Positions 41,021-52,177 of a DNA stretch of 64,000 nucleotides are shown here, in pieces (within the stretch, counting starts at the first letter, position 1; each line of letters starts with the position of its first letter). Source of the DNA: Geotalea toluenoxydans JCM 15764. Lineage in GTDB: Bacteria; Desulfobacterota; Desulfuromonadia; Geobacterales; Geobacteraceae. The notes beneath the pieces were generated by a model. The model saw nothing but the letters and a program-made list of their open reading frames with translations, was not told the origin of the DNA and did not search any database. The stretch covers positions 124,001 through 188,000 of the forward strand of contig NZ_BBCJ01000002.1 of NCBI RefSeq assembly GCF_001311985.1. The letters are read 5' to 3'. Both the position numbers and the translations under genes were made by a program.

Positions 41021-42117
41021 GACTGATCGTTGCCGGGGGCGGGACGGGGGGGCATCTTTTCCCCGGCATTGCCGTTGCCGAAGAATTCCTGGCGAGAAAC
41101 AGCGCCAACGAGGTGCTCTTCATCGGCACCGAAAGGGGAATTGAAGCAAGGCTGCTGCCAAAGCTGGGCTACCGGCTGGAGTGCATTTCCGCCAGCGGAA
41201 TCAAGGGGCAAAGCCCACTTACCAAGGTGAAGAGTGCGGCACTGCTGCTTTACGGTTACTCCCAGTCGCGAAAGATCCTCAAGGAGTTCCGGCCGGATGT
41301 GGTGCTCGGCGTAGGTGGTTATGCATCGGCCCCGGTGGTGCTTTCTGCCCGCGGCTTGCAGATCAGGCGATTCATCCACGAACAGAATGCCATACCAGGC
41401 CTAACCAACAAGGTGCTGGCACGGATCGCCGACAAGGTCTTCATCTCCATCGAGGAGTCAAGGAAATTTTTTCCGGAAGACAGGACGATGCTGACGGGAA
41501 ATCCGCTGCGTAAAGAAATTTTGTGGAATGTGCAGCAGGGGAAAACAGCACCGAAGGATGGCCGGCTGAGACTGCTGGTTTTTGGCGGCAGCGCCGGCGC
41601 ACACCGGATCAACACCGCCATGGTCGAAGCCTTGCCCCACCTGGCAAAAGTAAAGGAGCACCTTCTCATAACCCATCAGACCGGGGAGAAGGACCATGGG
41701 GAAATGAAAAAAGCTTATGGGGCGGCAGGCTTCAATGCAGAGGTTACTCCTTTCATCGACAACATGGCGGCGGCGTACGCAGCTGCTGACTTTATCGTCT
41801 GTCGGGCCGGCGCAACGACCCTTGCCGAAGTGGCGGTGAGCGGCAAGGCCTGTATTTTCATTCCCTATCCCTATGCGGCCGATGACCACCAGCGGCGGAA
41901 TGCAGAGGCCCTGCTGAAAGAGGATGCAGGCTTCATGATTCTGGAACGTGAGCTGACGGGGGACACCCTGGCCGGGCAGATTATCAGGCTGATGCAGGAG
42001 CCGGAACTTGTTGAAAAAACGGCGGCAAATATCCGTAAATTCGGTCAACTTGATGCCGCCCAAGTGATAGTGGACGAGATGACCGGTAAACAGGAGCCCT
42101 TGTGTACGGAAAAATAG
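41017..42117 (+). CDS. murG: MurG, lipid II-forming GlcNAc transferase
   Basis: Intact, 366 residues. GT28-family motifs: [76 protein letters not shown] and [14 protein letters not shown]. It adds GlcNAc to lipid I at the cytoplasmic membrane face. It overlaps ftsW by 4 bases and murC by 16 bases. Confidence 0.97.
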   Translation: MRLIVAGGGTGGHLFPGIAVAEEFLARNSANEVLFIGTERGIEARLLPKLGYRLECISASGIKGQSPLTKVKSAALLLYGYSQSRKILKEFRPDVVLGVGGYASAPVVLSARGLQIRRFIHEQNAIPGLTNKVLARIADKVFISIEESRKFFPEDRTMLTGNPLRKEILWNVQQGKTAPKDGRLRLLVFGGSAGAHRINTAMVEALPHLAKVKEHLLITHQTGEKDHGEMKKAYGAAGFNAEVTPFIDNMAAAYAAADFIVCRAGATTLAEVAVSGKACIFIPYPYAADDHQRRNAEALLKEDAGFMILERELTGDTLAGQIIRLMQEPELVEKTAANIRKFGQLDAAQVIVDEMTGKQEPLCTEK

Positions 42118-43478
42118 AAAGAATCCATTTTGTCGGCATCGGCGGCATCGGCATGAGCGGTATTGCCGAGGTGCTGCTCAACCTGGGATACAAGGTGTCC
42201 GGTTCCGACCTGAGAAAGTCGGAGATCACGGAACGCCTGGAGCAGCTGGGGGGGGAAATCCACCTGGGTCACACCGGCAGTAATGTTGAGCGTGCCGATG
42301 TCGTGGTCATTTCCAGCGCCGTCCACGACGATAATCCAGAGGTGATCGAGGCTAGAGAGCGGCTGATCCCGGTGATACCACGAGCAGAAATGCTCGCCGA
42401 ACTGATGCGGATGAAGTACGGCATTGCCATTGCCGGCACTCACGGCAAAACGACCACCACCTCCATGGTGGCAACCATTCTGGCAACGGGTGGAATCGAT
42501 CCGACCATTGTCATCGGCGGCAGGCTGAATTCCATCGGCACCAACGCCCGTCTTGGTCAGGGGAAATTCCTGGTGGCCGAAGCCGACGAATCTGACGGCT
42601 CCTTTCTCAAGCTTTCCCCGACCATAGCCGTAGTAACCAATATCGATGCGGACCATCTGGATTTTTACAGCGGTATCGAGGAGATCAAGGATACCTTCGT
42701 CGAGTTTATCAACAAGATTCCCTTCTATGGCCTTGCCGTGCTCTGCCTGGATAACGGCAACGTTGCCGACATTATTCCCCAGGTGAAGAAGCGGTTCACC
42801 ACCTATGGTTTGACGGCCCAGGCAGATTTTCGCGCCACCGAGATCCGCCATGAAGGCTTCACCACCTCCTTCGTCGCCCATTATAAGGGACAGAAGTTGG
42901 GGGAAATAAGCTTCAACATGCCCGGCGCCCACAACGTACTTAACGCCCTGGCGACCATTGCCGTTGCCACTGAGCTGGATATGCGCTTCGAAGATATTCA
43001 GGCCGGCTTCAAAAGCTTCGGCGGAGTGGGACGCCGCTTTCAGGTCAAGGGGGAAGTGAACGGCATCATGGTTGTGGATGATTACGGACACCATCCCACT
43101 GAGATCAAGGCAACCCTGGCGGCTGCAAAGGGGGGCTGGGACCGGCGCCTGGTGGTGGTGTTCCAGCCACACCGTTACACACGCACCAAGGAGCTGTTCG
43201 AAGAATTCGTCAAAGCTTTTTACGATGCCGACATTCTGATTCTGACCGATATCTATCCTGCCGGAGAACAACCCATCGAAGGGGTTACGGCGGAAGCACT
43301 GTCTGCAAGGATCAAACGCCATGGTCAGCGAGAGGTGACCTTCGTTGCCGATCGTAACAAGGTCTGCGACCATCTTTTAAGCATCGTCAAGGAAGGGGAT
43401 ATAGTCCTCACCCTCGGTGCAGGCAACATTCTCCAGGCCGGCGAACAGCTGGTGGAAAAGCTCAGGGAAGCTCCTTGA
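42102..43478 (+). CDS. murC: UDP-N-acetylmuramate:L-alanine ligase
   Basis: Intact, 458 residues, from a GTG at 42102 that overlaps the murG end, with CAGGAG upstream. Motifs: [71 protein letters not shown] and [12 protein letters not shown]. It adds the first amino acid of the stem peptide. The GIGMSGIAE and HHPTE motifs separate it from the other Mur ligases here. Confidence 0.97.
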   Translation: MYGKIERIHFVGIGGIGMSGIAEVLLNLGYKVSGSDLRKSEITERLEQLGGEIHLGHTGSNVERADVVVISSAVHDDNPEVIEARERLIPVIPRAEMLAELMRMKYGIAIAGTHGKTTTTSMVATILATGGIDPTIVIGGRLNSIGTNARLGQGKFLVAEADESDGSFLKLSPTIAVVTNIDADHLDFYSGIEEIKDTFVEFINKIPFYGLAVLCLDNGNVADIIPQVKKRFTTYGLTAQADFRATEIRHEGFTTSFVAHYKGQKLGEISFNMPGAHNVLNALATIAVATELDMRFEDIQAGFKSFGGVGRRFQVKGEVNGIMVVDDYGHHPTEIKATLAAAKGGWDRRLVVVFQPHRYTRTKELFEEFVKAFYDADILILTDIYPAGEQPIEGVTAEALSARIKRHGQREVTFVADRNKVCDHLLSIVKEGDIVLTLGAGNILQAGEQLVEKLREAP

Positions 43479-44385
43479 CAGTGGATACGCTTGCACGCCT
43501 CTGTACCGCCGTACGGGGCAGGGTGCTGGTGAATGAGCCCCTGGCGGGGCACACCTCATTGAAGGTGGGGGGCCGGCCGACTACTTTGCCATTCCGGCCG
43601 ATCTGGCCGATCTGGAAGAACTTATCAAGGTTGTGCGGAGCTTGTCTCTGCCATATTTCATCATCGGCGGTGGTTTCAACGTGCTGGTCGGTGACGGGGG
43701 CTTCAGGGGGGTCGCCATATCCCTCAAGGAACTGAACGGCATGGAGAGCCCCTCCCGTGGCCGGATCCGTGCAGAGGCAGGGGCTACCAATCAGCATCTG
43801 GTGAATTACGCCACGGACAAGGAGCTTACCGGCTTGGAGTTTCTCAGCTGCATTCCGGGAACCGTAGGCGGGGCGCTCAGCGTAAATGCCGGAGCCCACG
43901 GCCGGTCGATGATGGAGCAGGTGGAGACCCTGATAACTATGAGGGATGGCCGGATCTGTGAAAATGAAGGCCGGAAACGGAACTTCGGTTACAGGTACCT
44001 TGAGTTGGAGGCGGGAGAGATCGTTGTGGCAGCGGTTTTCAGCCTGAGCGAAGGGAAGGCGGAGGCCATTGGGGAAAAGCTGGAAAGCTATCGCCGCCAT
44101 CGCCTGGAAAGTCAGAAGATCGGTTATCCCAATGCCGGCTCATTTTTCAAAAACCCGGAAGGCCGGCAGGCATGGCGTTTGATAGACGAGGCAGGTTTCA
44201 GAGGCTTCCAGGTGGGAGGAGCCCTGGTTTCCCAGATCCACACCAACTTTCTGGTCAACAGGGGTGGGGCGAGTGCGGCAGATTTCATCACCCTGGCTGG
44301 GATGATCAAGCAAAAGGTCCTTGAACGGAACGGGATCGTTCTCCAGGAGGAAGTGCGTATCCTGGGTGAATTTGAGCAGAAATAA
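43475..44385 (+). CDS. murB: UDP-N-acetylenolpyruvoylglucosamine reductase
   Basis: About 303 residues of the FAD-dependent enzyme that makes UDP-MurNAc. Motifs: [16 protein letters not shown] (after correction), [60 protein letters not shown] (catalytic Ser) and QIHTNFLVN. One G is missing from a G run near 43573. The TTG at 43475, overlapping the murC stop as TTGA with AGGGA 6 bases upstream, is preferred; a GTG at 43481 is possible. Confidence 0.93.
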
Positions 44386-44404
44386 GTCGTGAGGATAGGT
44401 GGCC

Positions 44405-45329
44405 ATGACCAGTTCAGATAACAAAAAAATCGGCGTATTGATGGGAGGACTTTCGGCGGAGCGCGAGGTTTCCCTGAAGAGCGGCGCAGCGTGTTGAAAG
44501 CGCTTGTGGGGCTCGGCTACAATGCAGTTGGCATTGACGTTGACCGCAACGTGGCAACTAAGATCGCAGCGGAAGGCATTGATGCCGCCTTTATCGCCCT
44601 CCATGGCCGATATGGTGAAGATGGCGCTATACAGGGCCTGCTGGAATTGATGGCCATCCCCTATACCGGCTCGGGTGTGTTGGCCAGTGCCCTGGCCATG
44701 AACAAGATATTTGCCAAACAGGCCTTCCAGGCAGCAGGGCTGACCGTTGCCCCTTACCGGGTGGTTTGCCGGGGCGAAGTATTCGATGCCAAAACCCTTA
44801 CCTTCCCGTTCCCGGTGGTGGTAAAGCCCTCCCAGGAGGTTCTTCGGTCGGCGTCAGCATTGTCAGGCAGGAATCGGAACTTGAGGCTGCAATGCAGGAT
44901 GCCTTCAAATACGACCGGGAAATACTCATCGAGCAGTTCATCAAGGGCAGCGAAGTCCAGGTGGGAATATTGGAAGACAAGGCCCTGGGTGCCATTGAGA
45001 TTGTGCCGAAAAAGGAATTTTACGACTTTGAAGCAAAGTACTCACCGGGGATGGCCGAGCATATCCTGCCGGCAAGACTCCCTGCCGATATATATGAAAA
45101 GGTACTGCGCGCGGGGGAAGAAGGTCACCGTGCCTTGGGCTGCAGCGGATACAGCAGGGTGGACTTCCTGGTAACAGCCGAGGGGCTTTGTTACATCCTT
45201 GAGGTCAACACATTGCCCGGAATGACCGACCTCAGCCTGCTGCCGGAGATAGCCCGCGGCTCTGGAATAGAGTTCGGGGAATTGGTGGAGAGGCTGATTT
45301 CAGCTGCCACATTAAAAATAGCACAATAA
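44405..45329 (+). CDS. ddl: D-alanine:D-alanine ligase
   Basis: About 308 residues, ATP-grasp fold. It starts at 44405 ([22 protein letters not shown]), then [58 protein letters not shown] and [11 protein letters not shown]. Two one-G losses break the frame: near 44493 (SGAA-VLKALV) and near 44842 ([12 protein letters not shown]). The start lies upstream of the first long open stretch and is fixed by the [10 protein letters not shown] motif. It makes the dipeptide used by MurF. Confidence 0.94.
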
Positions 45330-45354
45330 ATATAAACCATCGACTGACGTGACC

Positions 45355-46182
45355 ATGCGCGATCTTCATAAAAAAAAACCACGGCCGGTTACGCAAAACC
45401 GGCTGAAAAAGCCGCCCAAGACGCGCAAGCCGATTAACTATCGTGGCATCCTTAAAAAAACAGCCAAGGTAGTGGGGGGAGCAGCACTGATTTCCGCGGT
45501 TGGATGTGCAGGATATGGCATCTACCGGATCATTGCCGGCACGACCTTTTTCAAGCTGGAGCGGATCGAGGTTAGCGAGCTGAAGACCCTCAAGCGCCAG
45601 GAAATCATCGACCTGGCCGGGGTAAGGGAGGGGGACGGGATGTTCGGCCTCAGGCTGCGCAGCATCGGCGAACAGATCGGAAAAAATCCCTGGGTTTCAC
45701 GGGTAGAGGTCAGGCGCTACCTGCCCAATACCCTCTCCATTCAGATAGCGGAGCGCCAGCCGGTGGCGGTGATCAACATGGGGTACCTCTATTATCTGGA
45801 TGCTAATGGTGATGTTTTCAAGCCGCTTACCGAGGGGGACCAGCTGGATTACCCGGTAATCACCGGTATCAGTGAAGAAGACATTGCCAGGGATCCGGCC
45901 GGATCGAAAGGGGCGCTCAAGGAGGTCCTGGAGTTGATTGCACATCTCAAGTCCCGCGCCGAATTCAAACTGGACGAGGTTTCAGAGATTCATTACGACA
46001 AGGGATATGGCGTTACATTGTTCACCGCAGCGGCAGGTGTACCTGTGAAGCTGGGGAGTGGCGATTACAACCGGAAACTGGATCGTCTTGCCAGGATATA
46101 TAAGGAGCTGCAGGCCCAGATATCTGTTCTGGAATATATTGATCTCGATTACAGCGATAAGATCATAGTGAAAAAGGTTTAA
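45355..46182 (+). CDS. ftsQ: Cell division protein FtsQ
   Basis: Intact, 275 residues: a Lys/Arg-rich cytoplasmic tail (KKKPRPVTQNRLKKPPKTRK), one transmembrane helix (VVGGAALISAVGCAGYGIYRI), a POTRA domain (about 65-135, FKLERIEVSELKTLKRQEIIDLAG and VRRYLPNTLSIQIAERQPVAVI) and the FtsQ beta domain. FtsQ recruits FtsLB and later divisome proteins. The ATG at 45355 is taken; a GTG 6 bases earlier is an alternative and neither has a strong ribosome site. Confidence 0.9.
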   Translation: MRDLHKKKPRPVTQNRLKKPPKTRKPINYRGILKKTAKVVGGAALISAVGCAGYGIYRIIAGTTFFKLERIEVSELKTLKRQEIIDLAGVREGDGMFGLRLRSIGEQIGKNPWVSRVEVRRYLPNTLSIQIAERQPVAVINMGYLYYLDANGDVFKPLTEGDQLDYPVITGISEEDIARDPAGSKGALKEVLELIAHLKSRAEFKLDEVSEIHYDKGYGVTLFTAAAGVPVKLGSGDYNRKLDRLARIYKELQAQISVLEYIDLDYSDKIIVKKV

Positions 46183-46192
46183 AGGGGGGTGT

Positions 46193-47426
46193 ATGTCGGC
46201 TAGAAGGGATAATCTCATTGTAGGGCTGGATATCGGCACCACCAAGATCTGTGCCATTGTCGGCAATCTTACCGAAGAGGGGATAGACATCGTCGGCATC
46301 GGTACCAGCTTCGCGGGGTCTGCGCAAGGGTGTCGTGATCAATATCGAGAGCACGGTGGCTTCCATCAGGAAAGCGGTGGAGGAAGCCGAGCTCATGGCC
46401 GGCTGTGAGATAAAATCTGTCTATGCCGGCATTGCCGGCGGCCACATCAAGGGGTTCAACTCCCAGGGTGTGATTGCCATCAAGAATCGCGAGGTTTGCG
46501 CCGAAGATGTAAAAAGGGTCATCGACGCGGCCAAGGCCATCGCCATCCCCATGGACCGGGAAGTGATCCACATTCTCCCTCAGGAGTTCATTATCGACGA
46601 CCAGGACGGCATTCGCGAGCCGCTGGGCATGAGTGGTGTCAGGCTGGAGGCCAAGGTTCATATCGTCACCGGAGCCGTTGCCAGTGCCCAGAACATCATC
46701 AAATCCTGCAATCGTGCCGGCCTGGATGTGGCGGATATCGTGCTGGAGCAGCTGGCCTCTTCGGAGGCGGTCCTGTCGGCAGATGAGAAGGAATTGGGTG
46801 TGGCTCTCATCGATGTGGGGGGTGGGACAACAGACATTGCCATTTTCGTCGACGGCGCCATCAAGCATACCTCCGTGCTCTCCCTTGGCGGCAACCACCT
46901 GACCAACGATATCGCCGTGGGGCTGAGAACCCCCATGGCAGAGGCGGAAAAGATCAAGCAGAAGTATGGCTGCTGTCTCGCCTCCCTGGTGGGCAAGGAT
47001 GAAACCATCGAAGTTCCCAGCGTTGGCGGCAGGAAACCTCGGGTGCTTTCCCGTCAGCTTTTGGCGGAAATTCTGGAGCCTCGTGTGGAGGAAATCTTCA
47101 CCCTGGTCAACCGTGAGATCGTCAAGTCAGGTTATGAGGACATGATTGCCTCCGGGGTGGTGATAACCGGTGGAAGCACCATACTGGAAGGGATGCCGGA
47201 GCTTGCCGAGCAGGTTTTCAACCTGCCGGTGAGAAGGGGCCTGCCTCAGCGGATCGGCGGTCTGGTGGATGTTGTAAATTCGCCGGCCTACGCCACAGGC
47301 GTTGGACTCGTGGTATACGGCAGCAAAAATGTGGGGGTTCACGAATTTCCGTCGGCCCAGAGCGAAGAAAGCATCTTCCGCAAGGTGAGCGGCAGGATGA
47401 AGGAATGGTTCAGCGAGTTTTTCTGA
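46193..47426 (+). CDS. ftsA: Cell division protein FtsA
   Basis: About 411 residues of the actin-like tether that binds FtsZ to the membrane. Motifs: VGLDIGTTKICAIVG (phosphate 1), SRGLRKGVVINIEST, ALIDVGGGTTDIAIF (phosphate 2), VVITGGSTILEGM and the C-terminal amphipathic helix VSGRMKEWFSEFF that targets the membrane. Two bases are missing near 46312 in IGTS-SRGLRKG. The GGGG ribosome site precedes the ATG. Confidence 0.95.
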
Positions 47427-47480
47427 TGAATATAGTTCATGTGCAGGTCTAAACATACAACACAGCAAAAGGGGGGGAAG

Positions 47481-48630
47481 ATGTTCGAATTTGACGAGAG
47501 TATTGACCAGACGGCGAAAATCAAGGTGATCGGGGTAGGGGGAAGCGGCGGCAACGCCGTAAATACCATGATCAACAGCAACGTGGGGGGCGTTGACTTC
47601 ATTGTTGCCAACACCGATGCCCAGGCATTGCGTAACTCGAAGGCACCGCTGAAAATCCAGATCGGCGGCCAGCTGACCAAAGGGCTCGGGGCCGGAGCCA
47701 ACCCCACCGTAGGGAGAGAAGCTGCCCTGGAGGATCGGGAAAAGCTGCTGGAATCCCTGAAGGGCGCAGACATGATCTTCATTGCTGCCGGCATGGGAGG
47801 CGGTACCGGTACCGGTGCAGCGCCTGTCATTGCCGAAGTGGCAAGGGAGGTGGGGGCGCTTACAGTCGGAGTCGTCACCAACCTTTCAGTCGCGAAGGGC
47901 GCCAGCGTCTGGCCAAAGGGGAAGACGGGATCAAGGAGCTGAAGAAGCATGTGGACTCTCTGATCGTCATTCCCAACGACCGTTTGCTGGGACTGGCCGG
48001 TAAATCAATGTCCATCCTCGACGCCTTCAAGCCTTCCGACGACGTGCTGCGCCAGGCTGTGCAGGGCATTTCCGACCTGATCACCACCTCAGGCCTGATC
48101 AACGTCGACTTCGCCGATGTGAAGGCAATCATGAGCGAGCGCGGCATGGCCATGATGGGGATCGGCATGGGCTCCGGCGAAAATCGCGCCGTTGACGCTG
48201 CTACCAGGCAATCTCCAGCCCGCTGCTGGAGGATATCGACATCTCCGGGGCTAAAGGGGTGCTGGTGAACATTTCCGGCTCCAGTGCCATGACCATGGAC
48301 GAGTTCGATGCAGCAAGCCGTATCATCCACGAGAAGGTGCATGAGGACGCCAATATCATCGTCGGTCTGGTAATCGATGAGGACCTGGGCGATGTGATCA
48401 AGGTAACGGCTATCGCCACCGGGTTCGGTGACCGCTTCGACGTGGAAAAGACCCGTCAGGAGCTGAAAAGCGTGGCACCCGTGGTACGAAACGAGATAAA
48501 CCGGGAGATTCCGACCTTTATCAGGGAAAAACAGCAGCAGCGTGAGACCTTTTCCCGGCAGCGGAGCTTTATGATGGATGATGAGGAGCAGTATGACATC
48601 CCCACCTTCCTCCGCAAATCGGTCGACTAA
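47481..48630 (+). CDS. ftsZ: Cell division GTPase FtsZ
   Basis: About 383 residues. Motifs: [38 protein letters not shown] (tubulin signature), NDRLL and [14 protein letters not shown] (T7 loop). The C-terminus ends [15 protein letters not shown], the conserved peptide bound by FtsA. Two one-base losses break the frame: near 47888 ([16 protein letters not shown]) and near 48206 ([16 protein letters not shown]). A strong GGGGGGGAAG ribosome site precedes the ATG. It is the last gene of the cluster. Confidence 0.96.
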
Positions 48631-48749
48631 GGAAAGCGCCTTTTCCGCCAGGGCTGCGTAAGTCTTCGGGTTCGCTTGTGCGGCGTGGCGCTGCCACGCC
48701 TCCGCGCTCCCCCTCGACAGCCTTGCCCTGACGAAAAAATCGCTTTCCT
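48631..48749. repeat. Nested inverted repeat, REP/BIME-like candidate
   Basis: The outer arms, GGAAAGCG...CAGGG at 48631-48653 and CCCTGACG...CGCTTTCC at 48725-48748, are imperfect inverted copies. The centre holds a perfect hairpin GGCGTGGC-GCT-GCCACGCC at about 48682-48700. The whole could fold into a long hairpin with a GC-rich tip, as intergenic palindromic repeats do. Whether it recurs in the genome cannot be seen here. Confidence 0.4.
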
Positions 48750-48884
48750 CCTGTATTGCATGAGCATTTGCAGGACGCAGAATCGTTTTTGCGGCTATGG
48801 CGGTTAAAAAGCTGCAATTCAGTGTGATGATTTCATGTCAACCGCCGGTGGTGGCCCCCCCGCCACCGGCAGGGAGTTTAGTTC

Positions 48885-48926
48885 CCCGGCCCCATTACTT
48901 CCCCTCCATGGGGGCCGGGTCTTTTT
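48885..48926 (+). terminator. Rho-independent terminator of the division cluster
   Basis: Stem CCCGGCCCC/GGGGCCGGG with a 17-base loop, then TCTTTTT. Confidence 0.75.
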
Positions 48927-48964
48927 CCCTTTCAAACTGTCCCTCGAAGTGCTAACTTTTCGGA

Positions 48965-50631
48965 ATGTCCTGGAAGATCATCGAGAAATACCGTAAAATC
49001 CTTGCCTGCGAGGATGGGATACCAATAAAGAAGTCGGTGGCCGGCCTCAGGTTCTGCCTGGTCTATCCCAACCGCTACCATGCCGCCATGAGCAATCTGG
49101 CTTTCAGGCGGTCCATTCCATTCTCAATGGTTACCCTGATGTCCTCTGCGAACGGGCCTTTCTTCCAGACCGGGAAGACCTGGAAGAGTACGCGAAATCG
49201 GGTACCCGCCTCCTTTCCCTTGAATCCCAGCGGCCGGTTGCCGAGTTCGATGTCATTGCCTTCTCTGTCTCCTTCGAAAGCGATTACCTGAACCTGCCCG
49301 TCATTTTCAAGCTTGCAGGCATGCCTTCCTGTGCCGCGGAGCGTGATTCCTCCATGCCTCTTGTCATGGCCGGCGGCGCGGCTCTTTTTCTCAATCCTGA
49401 GCCAGTTGCGGATTTTATGGATTTCATTTGCGTCGGTGAGGCTGAAACCCTTCTGCCTGCCCTGCTACGGGTTCTGACCGTGGACGAGCAGATCGTCCGA
49501 CGGGAACTCCTGGCGCGTTGTGCCGTGGTGCCGGGAGTCTATGTCCCCTCCTTTTACCAGATCACCTATGCCGGTGCAGGCATCGCTTCGCGCATCACTC
49601 TTGATCCCGCCCCGCCGACGGTTCAACGTCTTTGGGACGGGGACCGCAATGGGGCACCCACTGTTTCGACCATCCTCACCGAAAATACGGAGTTTTCCCA
49701 TATGTACCTGGTTGAGGTTGCCCGCGGCTGCCCGCGTGGCTGCAGGTTCTGCGCCGCCGGCTTCATCTATCTTCCCTATCGCCAGAGGAGCATGGAATCA
49801 GTTATGGAAGAGGTGAGGAAAGGGCTGCAGAAAAAGAAAAAGATTGGGCTGGTGGGCGCCGCCGTCTCCGACTTCAAGGGAATCGGCGAGCTGTCCAGAT
49901 TCATCGTCCAGCAGGGGGGGAAAGTATCTGTCGCTTCCCTGCGTATCGACTGTCTTGACGAACAGCTGGTGGATTCATTGAAGGTGAGCGGCCACAAGAC
50001 GGTGGCGCTGGCCCCGGAAGGGGGTTCCCAGCGTCTGCGGGACCTGATCAAAAAGAATATCGACGAAGAGCAGATACTGTCTGCCTGCGACCTGCTCATC
50101 GGCAAGGACATGCTCAACCTGAAACTGTACTTCATCATCGGCCTTCCCACTGAAACCATGGCCGATCTGGATGAGATGATCGCCCTAGTGGCCAAGGTGC
50201 GTGACAGGGTCATTGACGCGGCACGTAAAAACAAAAGGCTGGGTGAGGTGCTGCTCTCGGTTAATCCGTTCATTCCAAAGCCCTTTACCCCCTTCCAGTG
50301 GTGCGGCATGGAAGATCTGAAGAGCCTTGAGAAAAAGGTCAGATACCTGCAGAAGGGGCTCGGTGGCCTGTCAAACGTGAGGATGCAGATGGAGGGATTG
50401 AAGGATGCCTATCTGCAGGCGCTGCTGTCCCGGGGAGACCGCCGTCTGGCGCCTCTCATCCTGCAGGCGGGGGAAAAGGGTTGGAAAAAGGCCGCCAGAG
50501 AATTGAAGATCGACACCGATTCCTGGGTCAGGCGAGACATTTCCCTCGATGAGGTCTTACCCTGGGATTTCATTGACAGTGGCGACAAGGAAAAGCTGGT
50601 GAGTGAATACCGGAAGGCGTTTTCTGCTTGA
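48965..50631 (+). CDS. B12-binding-like radical SAM protein (TIGR03960-like)
   Basis: About 555 residues. An N-terminal cobalamin-binding-like region (GLRFCLVYPNRYHAAMSNLGFQ after correction) and a mid region FICVGEAETLLPALL lead to the radical SAM core. The Fe-S motif is VARGCPRGCRFCAAGFIYLPYR, followed by VSDFKGIGEL, LAPEGGSQRLR and LYFIIGLPTET. It resembles the TIGR03960 family of uncharacterised radical SAM proteins, whose relatives are fused to a DUF2344 domain. One G is missing near 49100. Its substrate is unknown. Confidence 0.8.
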
Positions 50632-50637
50632 ATGAAA

Positions 50638-50664
50638 CCACGGCAGCTGTTGAGGCTGCCGTGG
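50638..50664 (+). terminator. Terminator hairpin between convergent genes
   Basis: A perfect 10-bp stem CCACGGCAGC/GCTGCCGTGG lies between the convergent radical SAM and barrel genes. T-richness is modest on both sides (TTTCATT on the minus strand), so it may work in both directions. Confidence 0.55.
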
Positions 50665-50679
50665 TCGAGTGTGAGGCAA

Positions 50680-51278
50680 TCAGTTGAAGAACAGGCGCAA
50701 ACCGACAGTTGTGGAGATATTGGAAGGATCGTAATCCCCCACCTTGGTTCCCAAACGGTTTACATCAGCGTCAAAGGCGCCGAGTCCTTTCAATTCGGCG
50801 GTAAAGGCGAGATTCCTGCTGACGAAGAAATCGACACCGGCGGTCAGATGTAACCCCAGCACCGTATCCACCTGCAGGTCATCAAGGTCCGGAATCAAGA
50901 CGTCCAACCCTCCCCCCAGGTATGGAACCACATCATTTCTGTCGTTAAAACGGTACTGGGCACCCATGGAAACATCATTCATGCTGGCCCGGCGGCTCTT
51001 GTCCGACCAGCCTTGGTGTGGAACAGGGAGTGGTCCACATTCAGCTCCAGTGCCACATGGTCGTCAACGCCGTAGAACAGCCCGCCGCCCCCCACGAAGC
51101 CGGGATCAGTCTCGACGACCAGCTTTCCATCCTGATGGTTCCTCTCGCTCTCTGCCGGGAAAATGGCCCCCAATCTCCCGGTAATACCGAACTTTCCGCG
51201 CAGGTTTTCCGCCATGGCGTTGCTGCCTGTCAGCATGGCCACCAGTGCAATGGCCGTGATCAACAAACTCTTTCTCAT
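50680..51278 (-). CDS. Small outer-membrane beta-barrel protein (OmpA/OmpW-like)
   Basis: About 199 residues. A signal peptide (KSLLITAIALVAMLTGSNAMAEN) is followed by alternating strands (FGITGRLGAIFPAE, GGGLFYGVDDHVALELNVDHSLFH, VSMGAQYRF, GLHLTAGVDFFVSRNLAFTAELKG) and a last strand TTVGLRLFFN. The C-terminal residue is Asn rather than the usual Phe or Trp. One base is missing near 51005; correction gives HTKAGRDKSRRASMNDVS. GGAGGG precedes the ATG at 51278. Substrate unknown. Confidence 0.75.
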
Positions 51279-51364
51279 TGTTTTTCCCTCCTGAAAAAAT
51301 AGGTAGCGGCATGTTAATTGAAAATTAAAAAGCAGCAAGGAGAAAGTGCGGTTGTGCAGAAATG

Positions 51365-51389
51365 AAAAAAGGGACCGAAGCGGTCCCTT
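51365..51389 (-). terminator. Rho-independent terminator for elbB
   Basis: On the minus strand: AAGGGACCG-CTT-CGGTCCCTTTTTTCA, a 9-bp stem with a T tail. It lies just after the stop at 51427. Confidence 0.8.
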
Positions 51390-51426
51390 GGCGAGATGAG
51401 TTCACTGGAAGATTGTGTCAGTTCTT

Positions 51427-52082
51427 TTATATGAGATCGATTACAGCCTTTACAGCCTTTTCAATGCCCGTTGCCGTCTCGGAGATATTGCCGGCCAGCA
51501 TGTAGGCGGGTGTGGAGACGATCTTGTTCTTCCTGTCTATGACAAACTCGGTTACGGGGCAGTCCACGTGCCGGCTGCCGGTCTGGTTGATGGCAGAAGC
51601 GGTGCCGGCATCATTGCCGATGGTCAGCTCCGGAGCGTATTCCTTACCGAGAGTGGCGGCGATCAGGCAGGTGCGATGCAGATGGCAAGAATGGGTTTCT
51701 TTGCCGCCGCCACTTCCTTGAGCAGCCTGGCCACGTCGGGCTGAATGGTGGCGGCAGCCCCTTTTTCGGCGAAATTGCACAGGTTCTTGGCGGCACCGTA
51801 TCCGCCGGGGAAGACGAGGGCATCAAGTTCGGCAGCTTTCACTTCTTTTATGTCCCTGATGTTGCCACGGGCGATGCGAGCAGCTTCCACAAGGGCATTC
51901 CGCTTGCCGCCGGTTTCCTGCATGGTCAGATGGTTTGTCTCGGGATAATCTTCATTGGGTGCCATGCAGATGGCTTCCCCGTTGTTCCTGTCGATGGCCA
52001 GCAGGGCCAGAACTGCCTCGTGGATTTCGCTGCCGTCGCGCACCCCGCATCCTGAAAGCACCACGCCGATTTTCTTTCTCAT
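51427..52082 (-). CDS. elbB: ElbB-like DJ-1/PfpI-family protein
   Basis: About 218 residues, the length of ElbB. It begins KKIGVVLSGCGVRDGSEIHEAV and has FPGGYGAAKNLCNFAEKG, where the Cys is the nucleophile-elbow residue, and PILAICIAPALIAATLG. ElbB has weak glyoxalase activity and is tied to isoprenoid synthesis in E. coli; the physiological reaction is unclear. One base is missing near 51665. The ATG at 52082 has GGAGGG 7 bases upstream. Confidence 0.85.
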
Positions 52083-52126
52083 GACTTGTCCCTCCGCAAC
52101 GGTTATTTCCATTTAAATAGAACGCT

Positions 52127-52154
52127 ATTTTAACCAACTTTGTCATTTTGGCAA
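52127..52154 (-). promoter_or_regulatory. Possible promoter for elbB
   Basis: Minus strand TTGCCA (complement of 52149-52154), 16-bp spacer, TAAAAT (complement of 52127-52132). Confidence 0.4.
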
Positions 52155-52177
52155 CCCTCTTTTTGCCGGATTCACCG

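Larger units (their letters stand above)
48631..48964. other. Intergenic region after ftsZ with a palindromic element and terminator
   Basis: No gene is seen in these 334 bases. The first 120 form a nested inverted repeat (next entry). Then come a hairpin GCCGGTGG/CCACCGGC near 48843-48869 and the terminator at 48885-48926. Confidence 0.5.

Noticed and set aside
42045-43373. 442-codon ORF on the minus strand
   Set aside because: It is fully antisense to murC, which has every family motif; the composition is that of a shadow frame.
46300-46330. Programmed ribosomal frameshifting in ftsA, ftsZ, rpoH or other genes
   Set aside because: The breaks lack slippery heptamers with stimulators, vary in direction and context, and occur in dozens of unrelated genes; sequencing error is simpler.
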